Below, in pieces: positions 7,648-15,214 of a stretch of 32,871 nt of DNA. Source of the DNA: Pseudomonas koreensis (lineage in GTDB: Bacteria; Pseudomonadota; Gammaproteobacteria; Pseudomonadales; Pseudomonadaceae); assembly GCF_025447595.1 (NCBI RefSeq), contig NZ_JAOEJU010000039.1, positions 1-32,871 of the forward strand, written 5' to 3'. The position numbers and the translations under genes were made by a program. Under the pieces are notes generated by a model, which was not told the DNA's origin, ran no database searches, and saw only the letters and a list, made by a program, of their open reading frames with translations. Numbering within the stretch: the first letter of the stretch is position 1; every line of letters begins with the position of its first letter.

Positions 7648-7734
7648 TCAGGCGCGCCAACGCCAGCGGGCGTGTGCCTTGATGACTTGATCCAGAAGTT
7701 TGCTGGTGATCAACACGGGGAAGGTCTCGTTCAT
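7648..7734 (-). CDS. trp leader peptide of the trpGDC operon (28 aa)
   Basis: This short ORF runs from ATG at 7734 to TGA at 7648. It begins MNETFPVLITSKLL and ends ALA-type ARWRWRA, with two Trp codons (TGG at 7663-7665 and 7657-7659) separated by one Arg codon just before the stop. Its last 22 residues match the C-terminal 22 residues of Gph, just before trpE, at 15 positions, and 24 bases are identical (7648-7671 and 11420-11443). The Trp-rich tail, position before trpG and following hairpin fit an attenuation leader peptide. No strong Shine-Dalgarno is seen at the ATG; the in-frame GTG at 7716 is an alternative start. Confidence 0.72.
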   Translation of the reverse strand: MNETFPVLITSKLLDQVIKAHARWRWRA

Positions 7735-7890
7735 ACGTTTCGGCACAGTAACTTAGCTGGGCGGAGCGTGCAATATGGCCGGGGCCGTGGGGGATAAAAC
7801 AATGGGAGGGTTGACGACCGATGGCAAAACGCCGGAAGTTTTTGGTACTGTCGTTTCGTTCACTACAACAATAAATAAACGGACTTGCTC
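7735..7890. promoter_or_regulatory. divergent control region between trpG leader and estA
   Basis: These 156 bases separate the leftward trp leader and the rightward estA. The leftward strand has a possible CATATT -10 near 7770 with only a poor TTGTTT -35 at 19 bases. The rightward estA promoter candidate is listed separately. A G-rich run (GGCCGGGGCCGTGGGGG) lies near 7774-7794. No operator could be assigned. Confidence 0.4.
7842..7869 (+). promoter_or_regulatory. putative estA promoter
   Basis: TTGGTA (7842-7847) and TACAAC (7864-7869) are spaced by 16 bases, each four of six to consensus, and lie just ahead of the estA start at 7891. The leader would be short, about 15 bases. Confidence 0.35.
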
Positions 7891-9801
7891 ATGATCAAAC
7901 AGACGTTGTTTGTACCGCTCGCCGGATGCCTGCTCGCGATGGCCTGCGCCCAGGCGAACGCCGCACCCAATCCTTATTCGAATTTCGTGGTCTTCGGCGA
8001 CAGTCTCAGCGATGCGGGGACCTTCACCGACAGCGGCGGCCCCGCCGGGTCGGGCAAACGCTTCACCAACCGCACGGGCCCGAACTATCAGGACGGCAGC
8101 GGTGAGTTCTACTCGCTCAATGCCACGCAATTGCTCGGTGGCCGTCTCGGCTTCACCCCGGACCAGACCGCCGCCTCCTCCTCTACGGTACGCCCCGACC
8201 AAGGCTTGCCGGATGGCAACAACTGGGCCGTGGGCGGCTACCGCACCGACCAGATTCTCGACTCGATCACCAGCCAGTCCGCCACCGGCGAACGCACCCG
8301 CACCGGTTATCTGCCGTCGAACGGCTTCCGTGCCGACCCGAATGCCCTGTATTACCTGACTGGGGGCGGCAACGACTTCCTCCAGGGCCGCGTAACCAGC
8401 CTTCCTCAGGCGAATGCCGCCGCCGATCGACTGGTCGACAGCGTACGCACGCTGCAAGGTGCAGGCGCCCGCTACATCATGGTCTGGCTGTTGCCGGACA
8501 TCGGCCTGACACCGGCCATCAATGGTTCGCCACTGCAAGCGTTCACCTCACAACTCAGCGCCCAGTTCAACACCGAACTGGTCAGCCAGTTGCAGAGCGT
8601 CAACGCCAACGTCATTCCGCTGAACGTCCCGGTGCTGCTCAAAGAGGCATTCGCCAATCCGGCTCAGTTCGGCCTGGCCACTGACCAGAATCTGGTCGGC
8701 ACCTGCTTCAGCGGCAGCGGCTGCACCGAGAACGCCCGGTATGGCATCAACAGCGCCACCCCGGATCCGACCAAGCTGATCTACAACGACGCCGTCCACC
8801 CGACCGAAGCCGGGCAGCGCCTGATTGCCGATTACGCTTACTCGCTACTGGCCGCGCCATGGGAAGCGACCCTGCTGCCGCAAATGGCCCAAGGCACCCT
8901 GCGCTCGCATCAGGATGAACTGCGCAACCAGTGGCTGGCGGATTGGGAAAACTGGCAGGCCGTTGGCCAATGGCGGGCGATTGTCGCCGGCGGCGGCCAG
9001 CATCAGGATTTCGACAGCCAGCGCAGCGGCGCCAGCGCCGACGGCAACGGTTACAACCTGAACATCGGCGGCAGCTACCGTCTCAACGACGCCTGGCGCG
9101 TGGGTGTGGCGGCCGGTTTCTACAACCAGAAACTCGAGGCTGGCGACAACGACTCTGATTACAAGCTGAACACCTATCTGGGCACCGCGTTCGCCCAGTA
9201 CCAGCAGAACCGCTGGTGGGGTGACGCCGCCGTGACCGCCGGGCATTTGGATTACGACAGCCTCAAACGCAAATTCCAGCTGGGGGTCAACGAACGCGGC
9301 GAGAAAGGCGATACCGACGGCTATGTCCTGGCCTTCAGCGGACGCGTGGGTTACGACATTGCGCCAGAAGCGAGCAGCCCATGGCACCTGTCGCCATTCG
9401 TCAGCGCCGATTTCGCCAAGGTTGAAGTCGATGGTTACTCGGAAAACGGCGCCGACGCCACCGCGCTGACGTTCGATGATCAGTCGCGCATCTCCCGCCG
9501 TCTCGGTCTCGGCATTCAGGGCAAGTATCAGATCACCTCGCAGACCCAGGTGTTTGGCGAGCTGGCTCACGAACGTGAGTACAACGATGACACCCAGAAT
9601 GTGACGATGAACCTCAACAGCCTGCCGAACAACCGCTACACCCTGGCCGGCTATGCCCCTCAGACCAACCTGAACCGCCTGAACCTGGGTGTGAGCCACA
9701 ACCTCACCAAGGATCTGGCATTGCGCGCCAGCTACGATATCCGCAAGGATGACGACTTCACCCAGCAAGGGATCAACGTCGGCGTAGCGCTCGACTTCTG
9801 A
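7891..9801 (+). CDS. estA: GDSL-type autotransporter esterase
   Basis: A 636-residue autotransporter lipase/esterase like P. aeruginosa EstA and P. putida EstP. Residues 1-24 form a Sec signal peptide ending ANA. The passenger carries the GDSL blocks: GDSLSDAG with nucleophile Ser38, NNWAVGG, GGGND, and DAVHPTEAG with Asp300 and His303. From about residue 350 the chain alternates as beta strands and ends NVGVALDF, with the terminal Phe used by the BAM machinery, so the esterase stays anchored at the cell surface. In P. aeruginosa it affects rhamnolipids, motility and biofilm. ATG at 7891 is preferred over an in-frame TTG at 7885. It lies alone between two trp operons and ends at a strong terminator. 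Confidence 0.96.
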   Translation: MIKQTLFVPLAGCLLAMACAQANAAPNPYSNFVVFGDSLSDAGTFTDSGGPAGSGKRFTNRTGPNYQDGSGEFYSLNATQLLGGRLGFTPDQTAASSSTVRPDQGLPDGNNWAVGGYRTDQILDSITSQSATGERTRTGYLPSNGFRADPNALYYLTGGGNDFLQGRVTSLPQANAAADRLVDSVRTLQGAGARYIMVWLLPDIGLTPAINGSPLQAFTSQLSAQFNTELVSQLQSVNANVIPLNVPVLLKEAFANPAQFGLATDQNLVGTCFSGSGCTENARYGINSATPDPTKLIYNDAVHPTEAGQRLIADYAYSLLAAPWEATLLPQMAQGTLRSHQDELRNQWLADWENWQAVGQWRAIVAGGGQHQDFDSQRSGASADGNGYNLNIGGSYRLNDAWRVGVAAGFYNQKLEAGDNDSDYKLNTYLGTAFAQYQQNRWWGDAAVTAGHLDYDSLKRKFQLGVNERGEKGDTDGYVLAFSGRVGYDIAPEASSPWHLSPFVSADFAKVEVDGYSENGADATALTFDDQSRISRRLGLGIQGKYQITSQTQVFGELAHEREYNDDTQNVTMNLNSLPNNRYTLAGYAPQTNLNRLNLGVSHNLTKDLALRASYDIRKDDDFTQQGINVGVALDF

Positions 9802-9809
9802 TTCGCTGG

Positions 9810-9853
9810 CCATAAAAAACGCGGCGCCCTCACAGGTGCCGCGTTTTTTATGG
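9810..9853. terminator. bidirectional intrinsic terminator between estA and trpE
   Basis: A 16-bp perfect stem (9810-9825 with 9838-9853) has six A in the left arm and six T in the right arm and a loop of 12 bases. It serves both the rightward estA and the leftward rpe-gph-trpE operon. Confidence 0.95.
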
Positions 9854-9869
9854 CTGAATCCCCCGTCAC

Positions 9870-11348
9870 TCAGTCCGGGGTTTGCTCCGCCAGTGCAACA
9901 GCGCGGAACATCGCGCGACGCTTGTTGATGGTTTCTTCCCACTCCAGCGCCGGCACCGAGTCGGCGACGATGCCGCCACCCGCCTGAACGTGCAGCTCGC
10001 CGTTCTTGATCACGGCGGTACGGATCGCAATCGCGGTGTCCATGTTGCCGTTCCAGGCGAAGTAACCGACCGCCCCGCCATATACGCCACGCTTGACCGG
10101 TTCCAGCTCGTCGATGATTTCCATCGCACGGATCTTCGGCGCGCCGGACAAGGTGCCCGCCGGCAGGATCGCGCGCAGTGCGTCCATCGCCGTCAGCCCG
10201 GCTTTCAACTGGCCGGTGACGTTGGAGACGATGTGCATCACGTTGGAATAACGCTCGATGACCATCTTCTCGGTGAGTTTCACCGAACCGATTTCCGAAA
10301 CACGACCGGTGTCGTTGCGACCGAGGTCGATCAGCATCAGGTGCTCGGCGATCTCCTTGTCGTCGGACAGCAGGTCTTCTTCCAGCGCCACGTCCGCCTC
10401 TTCGGTAGCCCCGCGAGGACGGGTGCCGGCAATCGGGCGCACGGTGATCAGGTTGTCTTCGACCCGCACCAGCACTTCCGGCGAACTGCCGACGACATGG
10501 AAATCGCCGAAGTTGAAGAAGTACATGTATGGCGTCGGGTTGAAGCAACGCAGCGCACGGTACAGATCGATCGGCGCCGCCTTGAAGTCGATCGACATAC
10601 GCTGGGACGGCACCACCTGCATGCAGTCACCGGCGAGGATGTATTCCTTGATGGTGTCGACGGCTTTTTCGTAGTCGTCCTGGGTGAAACTGGAGCGGAA
10701 CACCGGCTCGGCCGCCTGTTGCTTGCTGAAATCCAGGCCACGGCGCGGGGTGATCGGCTGACGCAGTTTTTCCAGAAGTTGCTGCAATTGCGCCTGGCCC
10801 TGCTCGTAGGCATCGGCCTGTGTCGGGTCGGCCAGCACGATCGCGTGCATCTTGCCGGCGAGGTTGTCGAACACCACCACCGCATCGGAAACCATCAGCA
10901 GAATGTCCGGCACACCCAGCGGATCCGGGTTCGGGCATTTGCCGAGACGCTTTTCTACATAACGTACGCAGTCGTAACCGAAGTAACCCACCAGACCGCC
11001 GTTGAAGCGCGGCAGACCGGCAATGGTCGGTACGTTGTAGCGGGCCTTGAAGGTTTCGACGAAGGCCAGTGGGTCTTCGACGTCATGGCTCTCGGTCTCG
11101 ATGCCATCGACGGTGATGCTGACGTGACGATCATGAACCCGCAGCACGGTGCGGCATGGCAGGCCGATGATCGAGTAACGGCCCCATTTCTCGCCGCCCT
11201 GCACCGATTCGAGCAGGTAGGAATTGGGCTGGTCGGCCAGTTTCAGGTAGATCGACAACGGGGTGTCGAAGTCGGCCAGGGTTTCGCAGGCCAGCGGGAT
11301 GCGGTTATAGCCGTCAGCGGCCAGACGCAGGAATTCTTCGCGGATCAT
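9870..11348 (-). CDS. trpE: anthranilate synthase component I
   Basis: A 492-residue chorismate-using enzyme that with TrpG makes anthranilate, the committed step to tryptophan. The N-terminal domain has the feedback-site element YLLESVQGGEKWGRYS, so inhibition by Trp is expected. The catalytic C-terminal domain has GSSPEVLVR, IAGTRPRGAT, LIDLGRNDTGRVS and PAGTLSGAPK, all chorismate/Mg sites. It is separate from trpG by 2.4 kb. ATG at 11348 has GAGG about seven bases upstream. It follows gph by 71 bases on the same strand, and that gap holds a hairpin after a Trp-rich in-frame tail of gph. Confidence 0.97.
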   Translation of the reverse strand: MIREEFLRLAADGYNRIPLACETLADFDTPLSIYLKLADQPNSYLLESVQGGEKWGRYSIIGLPCRTVLRVHDRHVSITVDGIETESHDVEDPLAFVETFKARYNVPTIAGLPRFNGGLVGYFGYDCVRYVEKRLGKCPNPDPLGVPDILLMVSDAVVVFDNLAGKMHAIVLADPTQADAYEQGQAQLQQLLEKLRQPITPRRGLDFSKQQAAEPVFRSSFTQDDYEKAVDTIKEYILAGDCMQVVPSQRMSIDFKAAPIDLYRALRCFNPTPYMYFFNFGDFHVVGSSPEVLVRVEDNLITVRPIAGTRPRGATEEADVALEEDLLSDDKEIAEHLMLIDLGRNDTGRVSEIGSVKLTEKMVIERYSNVMHIVSNVTGQLKAGLTAMDALRAILPAGTLSGAPKIRAMEIIDELEPVKRGVYGGAVGYFAWNGNMDTAIAIRTAVIKNGELHVQAGGGIVADSVPALEWEETINKRRAMFRAVALAEQTPD

Positions 11349-11395
11349 AGGGTGCCTCGTGGTGTGAGGTGCAAATCAGTCAGGTGTGCAAACGC

Positions 11396-11488
11396 GCCGG
11401 CAGGCCGGCCAGGAACAAGTCAGGCGCGCCAACGCCAGCGGGCCAGGGCCTTGATGACTTTCATCCAGAGTTTGCGGGTGACCACCAC
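11396..11488 (-). promoter_or_regulatory. trpE attenuator-like leader overlapping the gph 3' end
   Basis: The last 22 codons of gph (11423-11488) encode a peptide ending ARWRWRA, homologous to the trpGDC leader. Trp codons lie at 11465-11467, 11435-11437 and 11429-11431. Ten bases past the TGA, GCCGG-CAGG-CCGGC (11396-11409) forms a hairpin, and CGCGCC at 11393-11398 can instead pair with GGCGCG at 11423-11428 inside the leader tail, giving two exclusive folds. The leader could be translated as the end of gph, or from an internal GTG at 11488 (GGAA eight bases upstream) or ATG at 11464. There is no clear U run. Attenuation of trpE is reported in P. putida; the sharing with gph is my reading. 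Confidence 0.62.
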
Positions 11489-12238
11489 GATGGCGTTTCC
11501 AGAAGAGGGTTGAACAGCGTCGGGCAACGTTATCCCAGCGGCCGTATCCAGGCAACCGGGAATTAGCGTGCGCAGATCGTCGATCACCAGCGCCGGGGAT
11601 TCCTCGGCAATCGGCCGACCATGGTTGTAGCCATAACTCAGCGCGACACATTTGACCCCCGCCGCTTTCGCCGCCAGCACATCGCTGCGCGAATCGCCGA
11701 CGAACAGCGATTGCGAGGCCGGGATGTTGGCCATTTTCATGACGAAGAACAGCGCCGCCGGGTCGGGCTTCTTCTGCGGCAGGGTGTCGCCACCGATGAT
11801 CCACTTGAAGTAACGGCCGATCTTCATCTGATCCAGCAGCGGCGCGACGAAGCGCTCCGGCTTGTTGGTGATCAGCGCCATGGCCACGCCCTGCTTGTGC
11901 AACCATTTCAGGGTGTCGCGCACGCCAGGATAGACCACGGTCAGCTCATGGCTGGCGCCGTAGGCTTCCATGAAAACCTCCAGCGCATGCTCGGCTTCGA
12001 CGTCATCCACGGAGGAATGATCGATGCCGCCGGCCAAAGCGCGGCGCACCAGCACCGGCGCACCGTTGCCGACCCACTCGCGCACCGACTCGATACCGGC
12101 AGGCTTGCGCCCGAGGGAGAGCAGCATGTTATCCACAGCCGCCGCCAGGTCGGGTACCGAATCGATCAGCGTGCCATCCAGATCGAACATCACCAACCGC
12201 GGCAGTTGCCCCGGGAACAGCTGCTCAAAACCGCTCAT
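11420..12238 (-). CDS. gph: phosphoglycolate phosphatase (HAD superfamily)
   Basis: A 272-residue HAD hydrolase that removes 2-phosphoglycolate, for example after DNA 3'-end repair. Motif I is VMFDLDGTLIDS with the nucleophile Asp, motif II is LITNKPE, motif III Lys is in QKKPDPAAL, and motif IV is FVGDSRSDV. The HAD fold ends near residue 225, and the remaining 45 or so residues include VIDDLRTLIPG and then a Trp/Arg tail, LWMKVIKALARWRWRA, that duplicates the trp leader peptide. The ATG overlaps the rpe stop by four bases, so rpe-gph are coupled, and trpE follows on the same strand. Confidence 0.93.
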   Translation of the reverse strand: MSGFEQLFPGQLPRLVMFDLDGTLIDSVPDLAAAVDNMLLSLGRKPAGIESVREWVGNGAPVLVRRALAGGIDHSSVDDVEAEHALEVFMEAYGASHELTVVYPGVRDTLKWLHKQGVAMALITNKPERFVAPLLDQMKIGRYFKWIIGGDTLPQKKPDPAALFFVMKMANIPASQSLFVGDSRSDVLAAKAAGVKCVALSYGYNHGRPIAEESPALVIDDLRTLIPGCLDTAAGITLPDAVQPSSGNAIVVVTRKLWMKVIKALARWRWRA

Positions 12239-12909
12239 GGGCGAGCCAGCGCCAGTTCGGAACGCATCTTGTCGATGACTTCCTGATAGTTCGGCGCATT
12301 GAAGATCGCCGAGCCGGCCACGAAGGTGTCGGCGCCGGCGGCAGCGATTTCGCGGATGTTGTTGACGTTGACGCCGCCGTCGATTTCCAGGCGGATGTCA
12401 CGGCCCGACGCATCGATGATCGCGCGCGCTTCGCGCAGTTTGTCGAGAGTGCCGGGAATGAACTTCTGCCCGCCGAAGCCCGGGTTGACGCTCATCAGCA
12501 AGACCATGTCGACCTTGTCGATCACGTACTTGAGCACGTCCAGCGGGGTCGCCGGGTTGAACACCAGGCCGGATTTGCAGCCGCCCTCACGGATCAGTTG
12601 CAGCGAACGATCGACGTGCAGCGTGGCTTCCGGGTGGAAGGTGATGTAGGTGGCGCCGGCCTCGATGAAGTCGCCGACGATGCGATCCACCGGGCTGACC
12701 ATCAGGTGCGCGTCGATCGGCGCGGTCACGCCATACTTGCGCAGCGCGGCGCAGACCATCGGGCCGATGGTCAGGTTCGGCACGTAGTGGTTGTCCATGA
12801 CATCGAAGTGGACGAAGTCGGCACCGGCGGCCAGAACGTTGTCCACTTCCTCACCCAGGCGGGCGAAGTCGGCGGAGAGAATCGACGGAGCAATAACGAA
12901 GGGCTGCAT
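12235..12909 (-). CDS. rpe: ribulose-phosphate 3-epimerase
   Basis: A 224-residue TIM-barrel enzyme interconverting ribulose 5-phosphate and xylulose 5-phosphate in the pentose phosphate pathway. Motifs: APSILSADFARLGEEV, HFDVMDNHYVPNLTIGP (metal-binding His and Asp), DAHLMV, FHPEA, LLMSVNPGFGGQKFIP, LEIDGGVN and AGSAIF. ATG at 12909 (MQPFVIAPS) has AAGGTG upstream; a frame extension to 12975 has no family match. It is the first gene of the rpe-gph-trpE run, linking erythrose/ribose phosphate metabolism with aromatic synthesis. Confidence 0.97.
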   Translation of the reverse strand: MQPFVIAPSILSADFARLGEEVDNVLAAGADFVHFDVMDNHYVPNLTIGPMVCAALRKYGVTAPIDAHLMVSPVDRIVGDFIEAGATYITFHPEATLHVDRSLQLIREGGCKSGLVFNPATPLDVLKYVIDKVDMVLLMSVNPGFGGQKFIPGTLDKLREARAIIDASGRDIRLEIDGGVNVNNIREIAAAGADTFVAGSAIFNAPNYQEVIDKMRSELALARP

Positions 12910-13023
12910 GACGCACCTTTTCTGAGCTAAATCACGATGGCGCGCATTGTATACCTCAAGTTTCCGCGCGCGCACCGTGACCGCGATGATTGGGTTGTGC
13001 CATGACCGATGGCCGACAGATTC

Positions 13024-14172
13024 TCAGTACGCCGCCCGGTAGATCTTCTCAATGTCTGCGGCGCTGAGCTTGCGCGGGTTGTTGCGCATCAGGCGCTCGA
13101 TTCCCGCAGCCTCCACGGCCATGGCCGGGATCGCCTCTTCGGGCACGCCGAAACTGCGCAAGCCCAGCGGGATTTCTACCGCTGCACACAGCTCGGTCAT
13201 CGCCGCGACGGCGCAGTCGGCGGCTTCATTGAGACTCAGATGAGCGGTCTTCACTCCCATGGCTTCGGCGATATCCTGCATCCGTTCGACGCAGGCCATC
13301 TTGTTCCAGGTCATGACATACGGCAGCAGCAACGCATTGCTGACGCCGTGGGCAATGTTGAAACGTCCGCCCAGCGGATAGGCCAGCGCATGCACTGCGC
13401 CGACCCCGGCATTGCCGAACGCCATGCCGGCCATCAGGCTGGCGGTAGCCATGTCTTCCCGGGCCTGCAGGTTGGAGGGATTGGCGTAGGCCTTGGGCAA
13501 TGACCGGGCGATCAACTTGATTGCGCCGATGGCCAGCGAATCGGTGATCGGCGAGGCATTTAGCGACAAGTAGGATTCGATGGCATGCACCAGCGCATCG
13601 ACGCCACTGGCGGCGGTGACACTGCGCGGACAAGTCAGGGTCATCTGCGGGCTGACCAGCGCCACATCCGGCAACAAATAATCGCTGACGATACCCTTCT
13701 TCAGTTGGGCGACCTTGTCCGAAAGAATGGCGACATTGGTCACTTCAGAACCGGTGCCGGCAGTGGTGGGGATGGCGATCAGCGGCGGGCCTTTGCGCGG
13801 CACCTGATCGACGCCGAACAGATCCTCCAGCGCGCCGTGATAACCAGCATAGGCGGCAACACTCTTGGCGATGTCGATGGCACTGCCGCCACCGAGACCA
13901 ATCAGCCCGTCATGCCCGCCTTCTCGATAGACGCGCATGCAGTCCTCGACGATGGCGATCTCCGGATCCGGCAGCACGCGGTCGAAGATTTCGTACTCGC
14001 GCTCGCCGATCTGCGCCAGCGCCAGCGCCACCGTGCCGGACTTGACCAGCGCGGCATCGGTGACAATCAGCGGGTTGTCGATGTCCAGCCGCGTGAGCTC
14101 GGCCGCCAGTTGCTCGATGGCCCCGGCGCCGGTGATCAGTTTGTGAGCAATCTTGAACGAGGAAAGACTCAT
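13024..14172 (-). CDS. iron-containing alcohol dehydrogenase family protein
   Basis: A 382-residue group III (iron-dependent) alcohol dehydrogenase, the usual length for the family. The NAD-binding loop is GGGSAID at residues 94-100, with PTTAGTGSEVT at 135-145. Likely metal ligands are Asp192, His196, His261 and His275, in GVDALVHAIE, HALAYPLGG and FNIAHGVSNA. The substrate is unknown. Position beside an Agt-like 4-aminobutyrate/5-aminovalerate importer makes reduction or oxidation of 4-hydroxybutyrate-like C4/C5 semialdehydes a guess worth testing. The ATG at 14172 is preferred; an open-frame extension to 14241 is not conserved. From memory, it is absent at this place in P. aeruginosa. Confidence 0.9.
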   Translation of the reverse strand: MSLSSFKIAHKLITGAGAIEQLAAELTRLDIDNPLIVTDAALVKSGTVALALAQIGEREYEIFDRVLPDPEIAIVEDCMRVYREGGHDGLIGLGGGSAIDIAKSVAAYAGYHGALEDLFGVDQVPRKGPPLIAIPTTAGTGSEVTNVAILSDKVAQLKKGIVSDYLLPDVALVSPQMTLTCPRSVTAASGVDALVHAIESYLSLNASPITDSLAIGAIKLIARSLPKAYANPSNLQAREDMATASLMAGMAFGNAGVGAVHALAYPLGGRFNIAHGVSNALLLPYVMTWNKMACVERMQDIAEAMGVKTAHLSLNEAADCAVAAMTELCAAVEIPLGLRSFGVPEEAIPAMAVEAAGIERLMRNNPRKLSAADIEKIYRAAY

Positions 14173-14269
14173 CGTGCGCAGCCTCTTATAGATGTGGGAG
14201 CTGAGCACAAGCGTAGCTGGGGAATTCGGGTTGTCTGTCATTCAGCGCATGAATGATCAGAGCAGCACT

Positions 14270-14359
14270 TGTGGGAGCGAGCTTGCTCGCGAAGGCGGCG
14301 TCACATGCGCAATCTGTATCGCCTGACACATCGCTTTCGCGAGCAAGCTCGCTCCCACA
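14270..14359. repeat. REPIN, GAGCTTGCTCGCG type
   Basis: Exact inverted 23-base REP units at 14270-14292 and 14337-14359 flank a 44-base variable core that can extend the stem. It separates the transporter operon's last gene (ends 14378) from the dehydrogenase start and could act as a 3' end structure for the transporter mRNA. Confidence 0.93.
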
Positions 14360-14377
14360 GGTTTTGGTGGCGGACTC

Positions 14378-15202
14378 TTAGACCTGAGCAGTACGCAGCT
14401 TCTCACTCCGCCCACGCAACCACTCCAGCGTCAGCAACAGAATCACCGAGAAGGCAATCAGCAGCGTTGCAGCCGCCGCAATCGTCGGGCTCAGGTTCTC
14501 GCGAATCCCGCTGAACATTTGCCGTGGCAACGTCGCCTGCTCAGGCCCAGCGAGGAACAGCGTCACCACCACCTCATCGAACGATGTCGCGAAGGCAAAC
14601 AGCGCCCCGGAAATCACCCCCGGCGCAATCAACGGCAAGGTCACCCGACGGAACGTGGTCAGTGGCGAGGCGCCAAGACTGGCCGCCGCCCGCACCAGGT
14701 TGTGGTTGAACCCCTGCAAGGTCGCCGACACCGTGATGATCACGAACGGCACACCGAGCACCGCGTGCACCACGATCAGCGAAAAGAAACTGTTGCCCAG
14801 GCCCAGCGGCGCGAAGAACAGGTAACTGGCCACGCCGATGATCACCACCGGCACCACCATCGGTGAAATCACCAGCGCCATCACCAGCGGCTTGCCGGGG
14901 AAGTCGCCACGGGTCAGGCCGATGGCCGCCAGCGTGCCGAACACCATCGCCAGCACGGTCGCGGCCGGGGCGACGATGATGCTGTTCTTCAGCGAGCGCA
15001 TCCATTCCGCCGAGGCGAAGAAGTCCTGATACCAGTGCAGCGAAAAGCCCTGCAGCGGATACACCAGGAAACTGCCCGAGTTGAACGACAGCGGCACGAT
15101 CACCAGCACCGGCAGGATCAGGAACAACAGGATCAAGCCGCAGAGAATCCGCAAGCTGTAGAACCACACCCGCTCGACGGGCGACATATAAGGACTCAGC
15201 AT
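14378..15202 (-). CDS. agtD: ABC transporter permease (PotI-like), probable AgtD
   Basis: A 274-residue inner-membrane permease of the polyamine/opine type (PotC/PotI). Hydrophobic segments include ILCGLILLFLILPVLVIVPLSF near the N-terminus and about five more. The ATPase-docking EAA-type loop reads VRAAASLGASPLTTFRRVTLPLIAPG around residues 175-200. It follows agtC by 12 bases with AAGGGGA upstream of its ATG. The gene order ATPase, binding protein, permease, permease equals agtABCD of P. aeruginosa (4-aminobutyrate and 5-aminovalerate uptake, from memory); the name rests on synteny. Confidence 0.85.
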   Translation of the reverse strand: MLSPYMSPVERVWFYSLRILCGLILLFLILPVLVIVPLSFNSGSFLVYPLQGFSLHWYQDFFASAEWMRSLKNSIIVAPAATVLAMVFGTLAAIGLTRGDFPGKPLVMALVISPMVVPVVIIGVASYLFFAPLGLGNSFFSLIVVHAVLGVPFVIITVSATLQGFNHNLVRAAASLGASPLTTFRRVTLPLIAPGVISGALFAFATSFDEVVVTLFLAGPEQATLPRQMFSGIRENLSPTIAAAATLLIAFSVILLLTLEWLRGRSEKLRTAQV

Positions 15203-15214
15203 TTCAAATTCCCC

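Noticed and set aside
8845..10548. 567-codon leftward ORF opposite estA and in another frame of trpE
   Set aside because: It straddles two real genes and their terminator, with low-complexity Arg/Gly-rich sequence and no known fold signature.
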